From contig NZ_AP017928.1 of assembly GCF_003584645.1 (NCBI RefSeq), positions 646,981 to 710,980 of the forward strand: a stretch of DNA of 64,000 bases, written 5' to 3'. Source of the DNA: Methylocaldum marinum (GTDB lineage Bacteria; Pseudomonadota; Gammaproteobacteria; Methylococcales; Methylococcaceae). The notes under the pieces were generated by a model. It ran no database searches and had not been told where the DNA came from. It saw only the letters and a program-made list of their open reading frames with translations. Positions 40,662 to 49,481 of the stretch are shown here, in pieces. Positions within the stretch are counted from its first letter, which is position 1, and the number at the start of each line of letters is the position of its first letter. Position numbers and translations under genes: made by a program.

Positions 40662-40884
40662 ACCAATGTCCCCACGTAATTGATTAATTATTGAAAGCCT
40701 GTTTGATAAATAAGAATTTCCGTCATCAATAACTCTGTTAACAGCAGCCAACGCGCTCTGTTGAAACCATTTATCGTGCCAATGCGCTTCCGAAGCGCTG
40801 AGCACCGCAAAATGGCGGATTACTTGCTCTCTCGTACTTCGTCGGATCACGTGTCGTATCGGGAAAATGGCGTTTAGCCACTAA

Positions 40885-41094
40885 TCAGGAGATCCGTACG
40901 ACGGGTTTTTGACGGGTATCTTGTTTATCGGCCCTCAAATTCTTTTCTTTAGCGGCCTTTTTGTGATATTGATCGCAGTTTGTGAATTGCGGATTATTTT
41001 CGGCGACGCATTTCCCCGCGGCAGAAGCTCGGATGCGTTTCCGAACCAAAATGCGGCTTTGAAAAAGGAATGATGCAGTTCGGCCGGCGTTCAC
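40885..41094 (-). CDS. Possible small basic protein, doubtful
   Basis: A 69-residue frame starting at GTG 41094 with no ribosome site. The second half (KCVAENNPQFTNCDQYHKK, then KNLRADKQDTRQKPVVRIS) has a low-GC, Lys/Asn-rich composition unlike most chance frames here, which is the only support. It lies upstream of rpoS on the same strand. No family is recognised. Confidence 0.25.
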   Translation of the reverse strand: MNAGRTASFLFQSRILVRKRIRASAAGKCVAENNPQFTNCDQYHKKAAKEKNLRADKQDTRQKPVVRIS

Positions 41095-41238
41095 CGGGGC
41101 GAAATGAGATGAACCTGAAAACCGAAGTTGAATCCCCGAATGGATGTCCGGTTCCGCGCAGCGCCCGGACGCCCCGTTCCCGAGTTCGAGCGTAGCCGAG
41201 GCGCCCGGGTGCCTGGGCCTCGTTTGGCGGGATTTTTC

Positions 41239-41988
41239 TTATCGTCCGAGTAGAACGTCTTTCGCTTGATTGATTTTTGCCGCGAGATAGTCGGAGCCGC
41301 CGCGGTCGGGATGCATCCGCTGCATTAGGCGGCGGTGAGCGGCGATGATGACATCGCGCGGAGATCCCGAAGCAATGCCCAGAACGCGATAGGCTTCTTC
41401 CGGCGTCATCTTGCCATGGTCGTGGTCGGGTGCCCGGTTATCGCTTTCCTGCCAGGATTCGCCGTGGACACGCTCCATGTAGGCTTGCAACAGCGAGGCG
41501 GATTCCGGATCGTTGCGGACATATTCGGCATATAGCTCGCTCAGCTGTGCGAGGGTCATTTCATGCAAGCTGCGGCCGGCATAAAGTCCCGTCACCACCA
41601 CACCGTGAATTTCGCCGGTTGCGTGGTCGAGTTGCATGCGCAGAAAACGGGATTCCACGAACGAGCTACTCCGGCCACCGTCGCTAGCTGTTTGCCGTGC
41701 CGCGGCCCGTTGTTGCTGCCAGCGGCGCAGGAGCGGCAGATATTGAACCAGGAACTGGACCAAAACCGGGGCAAGCCGGAGCACTGTTGCTATCAGCGCC
41801 CCGAGGAGCGGGAGCAGCCAGCCCAGGCGCCCTGTCGCGGCGAGTGCCAGTACTGCCAGAATTCCGGCCCATAGCAGGCCGCGCCGGATTTTCCTGGCGT
41901 GTGCTTCCGAGGGTGCGGAAGCAAGAAATCGACGCACCGTCAGCACGGCGAAGTAAACGATTAAAAGAAGCAGGATGATTTGAATCAA
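41239..41988 (-). CDS. Membrane-anchored J-domain protein
   Basis: 249 residues. An N-terminal hydrophobic helix (MIQIILLLLIVYFAVLTV) and another hydrophobic stretch (about 37-85) anchor the protein; the J-domain is at the extreme C-terminus (about 195-249: MTPEEAYRVLGIASGSPRDV, then the HPD motif in RLMQRMHPDRGGSDY and KINQAKDVL). This resembles TIM14/DjlA-like proteins that recruit DnaK to a membrane site. ATG 41988 overlaps the upstream vWA gene stop by 4 nt, so the two are coupled and may function together. Confidence 0.88.
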   Translation of the reverse strand: MIQIILLLLIVYFAVLTVRRFLASAPSEAHARKIRRGLLWAGILAVLALAATGRLGWLLPLLGALIATVLRLAPVLVQFLVQYLPLLRRWQQQRAAARQTASDGGRSSSFVESRFLRMQLDHATGEIHGVVVTGLYAGRSLHEMTLAQLSELYAEYVRNDPESASLLQAYMERVHGESWQESDNRAPDHDHGKMTPEEAYRVLGIASGSPRDVIIAAHRRLMQRMHPDRGGSDYLAAKINQAKDVLLGR

Positions 41989-42695
41989 GGCTTTTTGATT
42001 TGATGGGCCAATTGCAGAACGACGCCACCTCGGGTGCGGCTGTAGTTTTCCAGGGCTTTCAGGCCGCCCGCGGCATAGACCGCAACGGCATTGAGCAGAT
42101 CCCGGAGTTGTCGTGCGCTTCCGGCATCGAAGCGGCAGTGGGCACCCTGGGTCAGTTTGGCGATCTGTTTGAACGCGAGTTCGGCGGTCGGATCGAAACC
42201 TTCCTGGAACAGAAACGCTTTTACGCCGAGCAGGCCTAATTCGCCTGCGATTTTACAAATGAAGTCGACGTTTTCTTCCATGCTGTCGCCGACGAATACC
42301 AAGGCGTCGACCTTGCCGGTCCGCGTTTCCTGCAATGTGTGCTCGAGCACCTTGCCGATCTGTGTGTATCCTCCGACACATTGCACCAGGGCCATGCGCC
42401 GCCGCAGCTCCTCGGCACGAACCAACCAGGGGAAAGCTTCGAAATCTGCCATTCCGCGGTAATAACAGAGCTGAATTTCCAGGCCGCCGAGAGTCGCGGC
42501 GGCATCGAACATGTCCGCCTGTATGCGGCACGCTTCCTGCCATGTGGGCTCTCGGCTCGCGGTCGCGTCCAAGGCAAAAATCAGCCGCCCTTTGCGTCCG
42601 GCCGGTTTGACATTGGGCGTTTGCGCGAGTTTTTTCAGAAACGCTTGTACGTCGCTGCTGCTCGATTGTGACGGTAGCTTTTTCGAATCGTTCAT
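41985..42695 (-). CDS. vWA-domain protein
   Basis: 236 residues from ATG 42695 (MNDSKKLPSQSSSSD). A von Willebrand A-like fold is indicated by GRLIFALDATASREPTW, which provides an imperfect metal-binding motif, VDALVFVGDSMEENVDF and GVKAFLFQEGFDPTA. No signal peptide is seen, so it is cytoplasmic. Its stop overlaps the start of the J-domain gene, suggesting a chaperone-linked assembly role. Function is unknown. Confidence 0.85.
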   Translation of the reverse strand: MNDSKKLPSQSSSSDVQAFLKKLAQTPNVKPAGRKGRLIFALDATASREPTWQEACRIQADMFDAAATLGGLEIQLCYYRGMADFEAFPWLVRAEELRRRMALVQCVGGYTQIGKVLEHTLQETRTGKVDALVFVGDSMEENVDFICKIAGELGLLGVKAFLFQEGFDPTAELAFKQIAKLTQGAHCRFDAGSARQLRDLLNAVAVYAAGGLKALENYSRTRGGVVLQLAHQIKKP

Positions 42696-43023
42696 GGCTT
42701 TGGTTCGAAAGACACGGTGCAACGAGGATTGTCGGGGAGATAAGACTATCGTGCCCGGACCGGACTTCACTTCAGCTCGGTTAGACAGTCCGACGCCCGG
42801 TTCGGCTCGGACCGCATGTGCGCGCATTTGTCACTCCTCGAATCGCAAATATAACCGCCAAGAGTGATAAAGTGCAGTGTTTGGTGATCGCTTCCGTGAC
42901 GCTCCGCACCAGGCAAATTATCTGTTTGCAGAATGTTGACAACATGGTAATTTGCGCCTGCTCCGGAGTGTTCGTTCCTGAACCCAGGAGGCGATAAGAA
43001 GTTATAAGAGGAGGTATTACATA
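42696..43023. other. Divergent intergenic region
   Basis: About 330 bases between the divergent vWA gene and the plus-strand gene at 43024. No RNA gene or convincing promoter hexamer pair was found. The last part carries a strong ribosome site for 43024 (GAGGAGG). Confidence 0.45.
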
Positions 43024-43443
43024 ATGTCCGAAGATAATAACCCGAGTAAAGCCGCTGTCAGCGTTCTGGATACCTTGAAGAGCAATCCGAAGGCGCTCTA
43101 CGCGGCGATCGGTGCGGCAGTGGTCGTCGTTCTTATCCTCGCAATGAGCGGCGGCGGTGAGGAAATGCAGATCACGACGGCTGTTACCGTCGGTCAACAG
43201 GTGACTTTGGATAATCCGAACGGCGGTGGATCGCATTTGACGGTCGTGCCGGGATTGATGAGCACTTCGGAAGCTGAAGACGACCAGGACCAGAGCGTAT
43301 GCGTTACCAAGGCGGGCACCAAGGCAACCGTAGAAGAGGAAATGGTGGTTGGCCAGTTGCCGTTCGTAAAAGTTAAAGTGTTGGACGGAGACTGCCAGGG
43401 GAAGAGCGGCTGGACTTCGAAAGTCAACGTCAAGGGCGGCTGA
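43024..43443 (+). CDS. Small membrane-anchored protein with SH3-like C-terminus
   Basis: 139 residues. A short cytoplasmic N-terminus is followed by one transmembrane helix at about 26-43 (LYAAIGAAVVVVLILAM) and then a periplasmic region. The end VKVLDGDCQGKSGWTSKVNV resembles a bacterial SH3-like strand pair (GxxGWxxxxxV), and two cysteines (about 92 and 125) could form a disulfide. GAGGAGG lies upstream of ATG 43024. No family was recognised. It is convergent with the YbbP-like permease, with a shared hairpin between them. Confidence 0.75.
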   Translation: MSEDNNPSKAAVSVLDTLKSNPKALYAAIGAAVVVVLILAMSGGGEEMQITTAVTVGQQVTLDNPNGGGSHLTVVPGLMSTSEAEDDQDQSVCVTKAGTKATVEEEMVVGQLPFVKVKVLDGDCQGKSGWTSKVNVKGG

Positions 43444-43445
43444 CG

Positions 43446-43490
43446 GAAACGGCGATGAGCGCAGCCTCGCCCATCGCCGTTTCATGCCTT
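43446..43490. terminator. Bidirectional hairpin terminator between convergent genes
   Basis: GAAACGGCGATG (43446-43457) pairs perfectly with CATCGCCGTTTC (43472-43483), a 12-bp stem followed by CCTTT. It lies between the stops at 43443 (+) and 43490 (-). Confidence 0.7.
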
Positions 43491-45976
43491 TATAGCTCTC
43501 GCAGCACGCGCATCGGGCTGTTTTTTACGACGGACCGGGTATTCAAGTAGCCTGCCAGCCCGATCGCCAGAGCGCCCAACACGGGCGTGGCCAGCCACGT
43601 CTCCCAATGGAATCGATAGGTCAAGTCGAACACCCGGCTGAATAAGATCCACGCAATCACCTCGCTGATGGCCGATGCCAGAACGCCGGCCAGGAAGCCC
43701 AACGCGGCGAACTCCACCCACTGCGCATTCCTCAACAAGCGCCGGCTGGCGCCCATGGTGCGCAGCAGAACGTCCTCGTAAATGCGCTCGTCTAGTGTCG
43801 CCCGAACCGCGGCGAAAAGCACCGTGAACCCTGCCGCTAGGGCTAACAGCAAGACATATTCGATGGCGCTCGTCACTTGTCGCAGTATGGTCTGAAATTG
43901 TTTCAAGAGCGCGTCCACTTCCAGAATCGTCATGCTCGGGAAGGATTTGGCCAAGTCTCCGAGAACCGGTTTGCGATCGGGCGGCAGATAAAAGCTGGTG
44001 AGCCAGGTGTGAGGGTAGGCGTCCAAGCTGCCGGGCGAAAAAATCATGAAAAAGTTGGGTGTCATGGTGTCCCAGCGTACGCTACGGGTGCCGATCACGG
44101 TGGCCGCGAGTTCTTGTCCCGCGATGTTGAACGTGAGCTTGTCGCCGGGCTCGATGCCGAGGCCCTTGGCCAGTTCCGCTTCCACCGAAACGCTGAGCGG
44201 ATCGGCTCCGTTTACCCATTGTCCCCGAACCACGCGGTTGTCCCGCGGTAGTTCCGATGCCCAGGTCAGGCTTAGTTCGCGATTGATGGAGGCTTCGGCC
44301 CGCGAATCCTTGTGCACGATTTCGAAAACGTCCTTGCCGTTGACGGCCGTCAAGCGACCTCGAACGATTGGATAGTATGCGCTGCTGGCGATACCTTCTT
44401 TATCCAAAGTCTCGCGAAATCTCGCCAAATCGGTATCGAACAGATTCAGGGCAAAGTGATTGGGGGTATCTTGGGGCAGCTGGCGTTTCCATTCCTGCAG
44501 CAGTTCGGTACGCACCAGAAGACTGATCTGCATCGCCACCAGGGTTATGCTGAAAGCCAGGATCTGGCTCACGCCCAGTCGCGGTCTGCGGGTCAAATGT
44601 TGCAGACCGAAGCGCCACGGCAGCGAAACGTAAGGCAGAAGCAGGCGGCCGAGGCTCAGCATCGACAAACCGAGCAGGCTGAACAGCGCTATCGCAATAC
44701 CGGCTATCGCCAATATGCTGAGGGTCATCACCCAGTCGTGAGTATACCGCCAAAGCAGCGCACTCAGGGTGAGCCCGGCGAGTCCGTAGACGACCCAGGC
44801 GCTGGACGGCAAAGGTTCGAGATCGCGGCGCAGCACGCGCAGCGGAGCAAGGCGTTTGAGCCTGAGGATCGGCGGCAGGGCGAAGCCGAGCAGAATCAGG
44901 AGTCCCGTTGCCGCACCGAAGACCACCGCCAGCCAGCCGGGAGCGGCGAGAGTCTGCGGCAGCAGCGAGCGGAGCAGATGGATGACGCTCTCCTGGGTCA
45001 GGTAACCCGCGGCACTGCCCAGCGAACTGGCGATGAGGCCGATAATCAGGAACTGGCTCGCATAGATCCACAGAACGTCGCGTTCGCGAGCCCCCAGGCA
45101 CTTGAGCATGGCGGTCATGTCGTAGTGTCGTTCGGTGTAGCGGCGCGCGGTCATGGCGATGGCAACGCCCGAGATCAGGACCACGGCGATGCTGGTCAGT
45201 CCCAGATAGCGTTCCGCGCGATTCAGGGCATTTCCGAGTTCGGGGCGATCCTCGTGCACGTCGAGTATGCGCTGCCCCGGATGCAGCTGGGGTTTGAGCC
45301 ATTGCTTGAACGCGCGCAGCGCTCGCTCGTCGCCGGCGAACAATTCATAGTAGTGGACGTGGCTGCCGGGTTGAATGACGCGGGTTGCGGCGACATCGGC
45401 CCGATTCATCAGGACCCGGGGTGAAAGGCTGTAGAGGTCGCCGCGGCGGTCCGGTTCATGCGTGAGAATCCGGGTGATCCGAAGCGGTTTCTCTCCGACG
45501 GTGATGTCGTCGTCCAACTTCAAACCCAGTGTCGCGAGCACACGTTGCTCGACCCAAGCTTCACCCGGTTTCGGGACATCCCGTGTTTCGGCAGCGGCCG
45601 CGATGTCGCTCAGCGTCGTGCGAAGCGAACCGTGCAAGGGATAGCTTTCTTCCACCGCCTTCACGCCCACCAGAAGCAACTCGTCGTTTTCGATCAGGAC
45701 ACTGGAGAACTCGGTGGTGCCGGCCACTCGCAGCCCGTGCGCGGATGCTTGCCGTCTCCAGGTTTCGGAGGGCTGGTGATGGCCGCCGACCACGAGATCG
45801 GCCGCCAGAAATTCCGCCGCCTGGAGATTCATGGTGCGAGCCAGTCGGTCGCCCAGGAGGTTGACGGCGGTCGAACTGGCCACCGCGATGAGCAGCGCCG
45901 CCATCAGGATGGTCAATTCGCCGCTGCGCCAATCGCGTGCGACTATTTTCAGGGCAAGTTTGAAATTCTTGGCCAC
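43490..45976 (-). CDS. ybbP: FtsX-like ABC transporter permease (YbbP family)
   Basis: 828 residues. Ten predicted transmembrane helices in two blocks separated by large periplasmic loops; starts MAKNFKLALKIVARDWRSGE. The FtsX-type domains include GLTSIAVVLISGVAIAMTAR and AIEYVLLLALAAGFTVLFAA. YbbP normally pairs with the ATPase YbbA; no ATPase gene is adjacent in this window, so the partner is presumably elsewhere. It probably extracts or transports envelope substrates such as lipoproteins or lysophospholipids. Confidence 0.88.
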   Translation of the reverse strand: MAKNFKLALKIVARDWRSGELTILMAALLIAVASSTAVNLLGDRLARTMNLQAAEFLAADLVVGGHHQPSETWRRQASAHGLRVAGTTEFSSVLIENDELLLVGVKAVEESYPLHGSLRTTLSDIAAAAETRDVPKPGEAWVEQRVLATLGLKLDDDITVGEKPLRITRILTHEPDRRGDLYSLSPRVLMNRADVAATRVIQPGSHVHYYELFAGDERALRAFKQWLKPQLHPGQRILDVHEDRPELGNALNRAERYLGLTSIAVVLISGVAIAMTARRYTERHYDMTAMLKCLGARERDVLWIYASQFLIIGLIASSLGSAAGYLTQESVIHLLRSLLPQTLAAPGWLAVVFGAATGLLILLGFALPPILRLKRLAPLRVLRRDLEPLPSSAWVVYGLAGLTLSALLWRYTHDWVMTLSILAIAGIAIALFSLLGLSMLSLGRLLLPYVSLPWRFGLQHLTRRPRLGVSQILAFSITLVAMQISLLVRTELLQEWKRQLPQDTPNHFALNLFDTDLARFRETLDKEGIASSAYYPIVRGRLTAVNGKDVFEIVHKDSRAEASINRELSLTWASELPRDNRVVRGQWVNGADPLSVSVEAELAKGLGIEPGDKLTFNIAGQELAATVIGTRSVRWDTMTPNFFMIFSPGSLDAYPHTWLTSFYLPPDRKPVLGDLAKSFPSMTILEVDALLKQFQTILRQVTSAIEYVLLLALAAGFTVLFAAVRATLDERIYEDVLLRTMGASRRLLRNAQWVEFAALGFLAGVLASAISEVIAWILFSRVFDLTYRFHWETWLATPVLGALAIGLAGYLNTRSVVKNSPMRVLREL

Positions 45977-46050
45977 AATCGTTCCTTATCCGTGGTTTTG
46001 TTTCGGCGATGTTTAGAGCATTTTCATGCTTACTGTTTGGGCTTTCGCAA

Positions 46051-46141
46051 GTCGGGAATCCATTCTCGACGGTGCCGTTGGGTAAACGCGTTCGTCGGCA
46101 AAGGATTGCCGACAAATGCTCGCGAGTAGGCCGGGAATCCT
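46051..46141. repeat. Family A repeat, degenerate
   Basis: GTCGGGAATCCATTCTCGAC and GTCGGCAAAGGATTGCCGAC separated by about 30 bases; then AGGCCGGGAATCCTTTCC runs straight into family B. Confidence 0.75.
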
Positions 46142-46252
46142 TTCCAATCGCAAACGGTCATCCGGGGAGCGCCCGAATGACCCTTCCAATCGCAAACGGT
46201 CATCCGGGGAGCGCCCGAATGACCCTTCCAATCGCAAACGGCCTGGCCGGGA
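46138..46252. repeat. Family B tandem repeats
   Basis: Two full ~41-bp units (CCAATCGCAAACGGTCATCC, then GGGGAGCGCCCGAATGACCC) and a third partial CCAATCGCAAACGGCC. The element palindrome is GGTCA..CGGG/CCCG..TGACC. Confidence 0.85.
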
Positions 46253-46438
46253 GCAGCGGCCAGCCCATTCCCGACGCGATGCCCCGACCGACCTACGGAG
46301 GCTTGAGTCGAGCTACCCCGGCCGAAGGCGCCAATGACTTCCACCCAGCCCGTATTGTCGTACGAGCGGGATGAAAATGCTCTAGCCGTCGTCCGGTCGT
46401 TCGGGCGGGGGAGCCTGAAGCCGCGCTTACTGCCTATT

Positions 46439-47734
46439 TTAAAGATAATTGAAAAGGGTGAGTCCTTGTACTTTGACGTAGGCTTGTTGCGCTGCCTGTA
46501 GCGCAAGCTGCTGAATGTTGAAGCGACTGATCGCTTCCGCATAGTCCAGATCCTGGATTTCGGAAAGGTTTGCTTCGGTGTCGATGATGAATTTGTCGTG
46601 AACATCCGCTTGTTCGTCCAGCGCGTTCAGACGCGCGCCGACGCTGGCGCGGGTATCCGAGACGCTTTGCAGGGCCGCATCGATATCCTCCAACGAGGCG
46701 CTGGCGGCTTCGTGGAAGCTCGGCCCGGCTCCGCTTCCGAGTTCCGGGTCCGACAATCCGAGATCCGTGAGGACGCCATCGGTATCGTTGCTGATGGCAA
46801 CGGACGAGGTGTCGCCGGCGTTTGCCGAGACGAATTCCATAAAACCGGATCTATGCTGGGCGACGACCGTGCCGTCCAGGGCCGTTGCGCTTATGCCGGC
46901 GTTTATGGCGGCGACCAGGTCGTCGGCGCCGGCATAATTCGCCGCGGCTATGGATATCGTGACCGGCGCGCCGCCGTCGACGGCCAAGTCGAAGCTCTTT
47001 GCGCCGCCGCTGTAATCGATGCCGGACGACAGGTCTTTGGTTCCCATGAGCGCGCCATGGGATGCGGTAAATTGGCCGTTCAAGGCTTGAGCGAGGGAAT
47101 ACAAGGTATTGAGAACACTCTGCCTGCCGCCGGAGGCGGCGATCGCATTGGCGCCCGAATTCGAAGAAACGTTCTCGAATACGGCAAATCCGGAATCGCC
47201 GTCGGCCATGGGCCGCTGCGGTGCGATCTGCAGGAGGCGCCGATTCTTGTCGCCTTGATAGACATACGCCGGCGGCGTCCGACCGCCGTCGAATACGAAA
47301 GGAACCGTATTCGAGCGGAAGCCGGCAAAAATATATTCGCCGTTGGCATCACGCGTGTTCGCAAGTCCCAGCATCTCGTCCAATAACTGCTGCATTTCCT
47401 GGCCGATGGCCTGCCGATCGCCGGTATTGAGCGTGTCGTTGAGGCTTTCGACGGATAGTTCGCGGGCACGCTGCAACAGGTTTGCCACGCCGGTCAAGGC
47501 GGAGTCTTCGAATTCGAGTCTTGAGCGAACGGCTTGAATATTGGATTGGAACTGCCGGTTGGTTTCCAGCGATTCCTTCAAGTCCAGCGCGCGGACCGCG
47601 GCCCCGGGATCGTCCGACGGCGCCAGAATGCGCTGGCCGGTGGAGAGTTGCAGCTGGGTTCTGGCGAGCTTTGCCTGCTGTCTGTGGATGCCATCCATGC
47701 CCATCCGTTCCATAAGAGGTGTCGAAATGCGCAT
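46439..47734 (-). CDS. flgL: Flagellar hook-filament junction protein FlgL
   Basis: Hook-associated protein 3; 431 residues. The flagellin-like N-terminus (MRISTPLMERMGMDGIHRQQ, ILAPSDDPGAAVRALDLKES) and C-terminal coiled coil (EANLSEIQDLDYAEAISRFN, ending VQGLTLFNYL) form the D0/D1 domains. It follows flgK by 2 nt; the two form a late-class unit with a sigma-28 promoter at 49448-49474. Confidence 0.94.
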   Translation of the reverse strand: MRISTPLMERMGMDGIHRQQAKLARTQLQLSTGQRILAPSDDPGAAVRALDLKESLETNRQFQSNIQAVRSRLEFEDSALTGVANLLQRARELSVESLNDTLNTGDRQAIGQEMQQLLDEMLGLANTRDANGEYIFAGFRSNTVPFVFDGGRTPPAYVYQGDKNRRLLQIAPQRPMADGDSGFAVFENVSSNSGANAIAASGGRQSVLNTLYSLAQALNGQFTASHGALMGTKDLSSGIDYSGGAKSFDLAVDGGAPVTISIAAANYAGADDLVAAINAGISATALDGTVVAQHRSGFMEFVSANAGDTSSVAISNDTDGVLTDLGLSDPELGSGAGPSFHEAASASLEDIDAALQSVSDTRASVGARLNALDEQADVHDKFIIDTEANLSEIQDLDYAEAISRFNIQQLALQAAQQAYVKVQGLTLFNYL

Positions 47735-47736
47735 GC

Positions 47737-49410
47737 TTATCTCCTTACCGCTCCGATCAGCGCGTCAAACAGGGTGTTCAAGACTGGAATCAATTGCGCC
47801 GCAGCCTGATAGGCTTGCTGATACCGCAACAAATTCGCGGCTTCCTCGTCGAGATTCACGCCCGATACCGAATCGCGCGCCTCCCGTGCGTGATCCAGCA
47901 GTTGTTTCTGAGCGGTGCTGTCGATCTCGGCAGAACGGGTCAGCGTGCCGACGTCGCCCACGATTTCGCCATAGGCGTCCTGGTAGCCGGCTTTGCCGCC
48001 CAGGAGCAAAGGCGCGGTCTGCAGGTCGGCGAGAGCTCGGGCGTTGGTGTTGTCTCCGGGGCCTGCAAACGGCGATCCGGCTGCTGCGATTTGGCGCGGT
48101 TCGGTGAGCGTGACGTTCAGGTCGCCCGCCATGCGCCGGAACGGGCGAATCAGAAAACTGTCATTGGGCGCCGCGGAGCCGCTTTCGATGCCGATGGTCA
48201 AGCCGTCCACCGTGAAACTTCCTGCGGCATTGGTGAACTGGGCGTCGTCGCTCAGACGGGTGAGGGTGTACTGGGAGCCGTCGTAATCCAGCCGGTAATC
48301 GCTTGCCGTCAGATCGGCGGCGCCCGTGACGACACCGTTGTCGAATGCGACCGACAATACGGCATCGCCGTTGTTCGTCTGCTTCCCGAACCAGCTGTAC
48401 TGGCCTATCGCCGGGTTGGTGACATCGCTGAAGAAATCGGTCCCGGCATTGCCGTTCAAATCGGAGCCGGCCGAGTGGCGGGCATTGAATGTGGTGGCGA
48501 AGCCCGCGGCGATGCGGCCCATGGCGTTCTGTGCCGGGTCGAGCACTTGGCTTTCGAAACGTAAAAGTCCGCCGATTTCCCCGCCGCCGATGGCGTCGGT
48601 AACGACCACGGTCTCGGAACCGCTGGCGCTGATGGCGATGTCCTTCTGGCCGGGATCGTAAGCCGAATTCTCGAGGCTCAGCCGGTTTGCCGTCGTACCG
48701 ATGACCAGGGCCTGCCCGTTGCCGATGAAGACGTTCAGGGCGCCGTCCTTTTGTTCGAAAAGACTGGTGCCGACTTTTTGCGCCAATTGTTGCGCCAGCA
48801 CGCCGCGCTGATCCAGCAAATCGTTGGGCGGCTTGCCCGCCTGGCCATAGGCGACGACGATGCGCTCGTTCAAGGCGGCGATGTTCCCGGCCAGGCCGTT
48901 GATTTCCTCGATGTTGGTGCCGAGGCTCTGGTTCACCTGGCTGCGAAGCGCGTCCATGCGGCCGTTCAACGCGTTGAAGCGCCGTGCCAGCGTTTCGCCC
49001 TCGGTCAGCATTACCCGCCGCGCGGCGATCGACGTGGGATCGTTGACCACATCCTGAACCGAATCGAAGAAGGCTTGCAGCGAGGGCGACAAACCGGTGT
49101 CGGGATCGGCGAGGAAATTGTCGACCTGCGAGGCCAGCCGGTGATGGGTCTCCAATTCTCCGTGAGCGGAGAGTGTGTTTCGGAGCTGAGCGTTGAGAAA
49201 ATTGTCGTAGGCGCGGGTAACGGACCCCACGTCGACGCCATTGCCGATGTAGCCTGCGCCGGTATACGAGGGCAAGCGTTCGACTTGTTCCGTTCGCTGC
49301 CGGCTGTAACCGTCGGTGTTGACGTTGGCGATGTTGTGGCCGGTCGTCGCCAGGCCGCGTTGAGCCGCTATCAGTCCCGAGGTCGCTATGCCGAGAATTC
49401 CGCCAGCCAT
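47737..49410 (-). CDS. flgK: Flagellar hook-associated protein FlgK
   Basis: 557 residues starting MAGGILGIATSGLIAAQRGL. The typical N-terminal ANVNTDGYSRQRTEQVERLP and the C-terminal LDEEAANLLRYQQAYQAAAQ identify FlgK (HAP1), which joins hook and filament with FlgL. FlgN is its export chaperone, encoded at 60147. It is separated from flgJ by 71 nt that hold its own promoter. Confidence 0.95.
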   Translation of the reverse strand: MAGGILGIATSGLIAAQRGLATTGHNIANVNTDGYSRQRTEQVERLPSYTGAGYIGNGVDVGSVTRAYDNFLNAQLRNTLSAHGELETHHRLASQVDNFLADPDTGLSPSLQAFFDSVQDVVNDPTSIAARRVMLTEGETLARRFNALNGRMDALRSQVNQSLGTNIEEINGLAGNIAALNERIVVAYGQAGKPPNDLLDQRGVLAQQLAQKVGTSLFEQKDGALNVFIGNGQALVIGTTANRLSLENSAYDPGQKDIAISASGSETVVVTDAIGGGEIGGLLRFESQVLDPAQNAMGRIAAGFATTFNARHSAGSDLNGNAGTDFFSDVTNPAIGQYSWFGKQTNNGDAVLSVAFDNGVVTGAADLTASDYRLDYDGSQYTLTRLSDDAQFTNAAGSFTVDGLTIGIESGSAAPNDSFLIRPFRRMAGDLNVTLTEPRQIAAAGSPFAGPGDNTNARALADLQTAPLLLGGKAGYQDAYGEIVGDVGTLTRSAEIDSTAQKQLLDHAREARDSVSGVNLDEEAANLLRYQQAYQAAAQLIPVLNTLFDALIGAVRR

Positions 49411-49447
49411 GATTCAACCGTTTGAATGAATGTTCTCGCTATGTCCG

Positions 49448-49474
49448 TTATCGGCGGCGATCGGTATAACTGAA
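49448..49474 (-). promoter_or_regulatory. Sigma-28 (FliA) promoter candidate for flgKL
   Basis: On the minus strand: TTCAGTTA (49467-49474), 11-bp spacer, GCCGATAA (49448-49455). The -10 is perfect; the -35 matches in 5 of 8 positions of TAAAGTTT. It lies in the flgJ-flgK gap, consistent with late-class flgKL expression. Confidence 0.7.
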
Positions 49475-49481
49475 GACCGTG

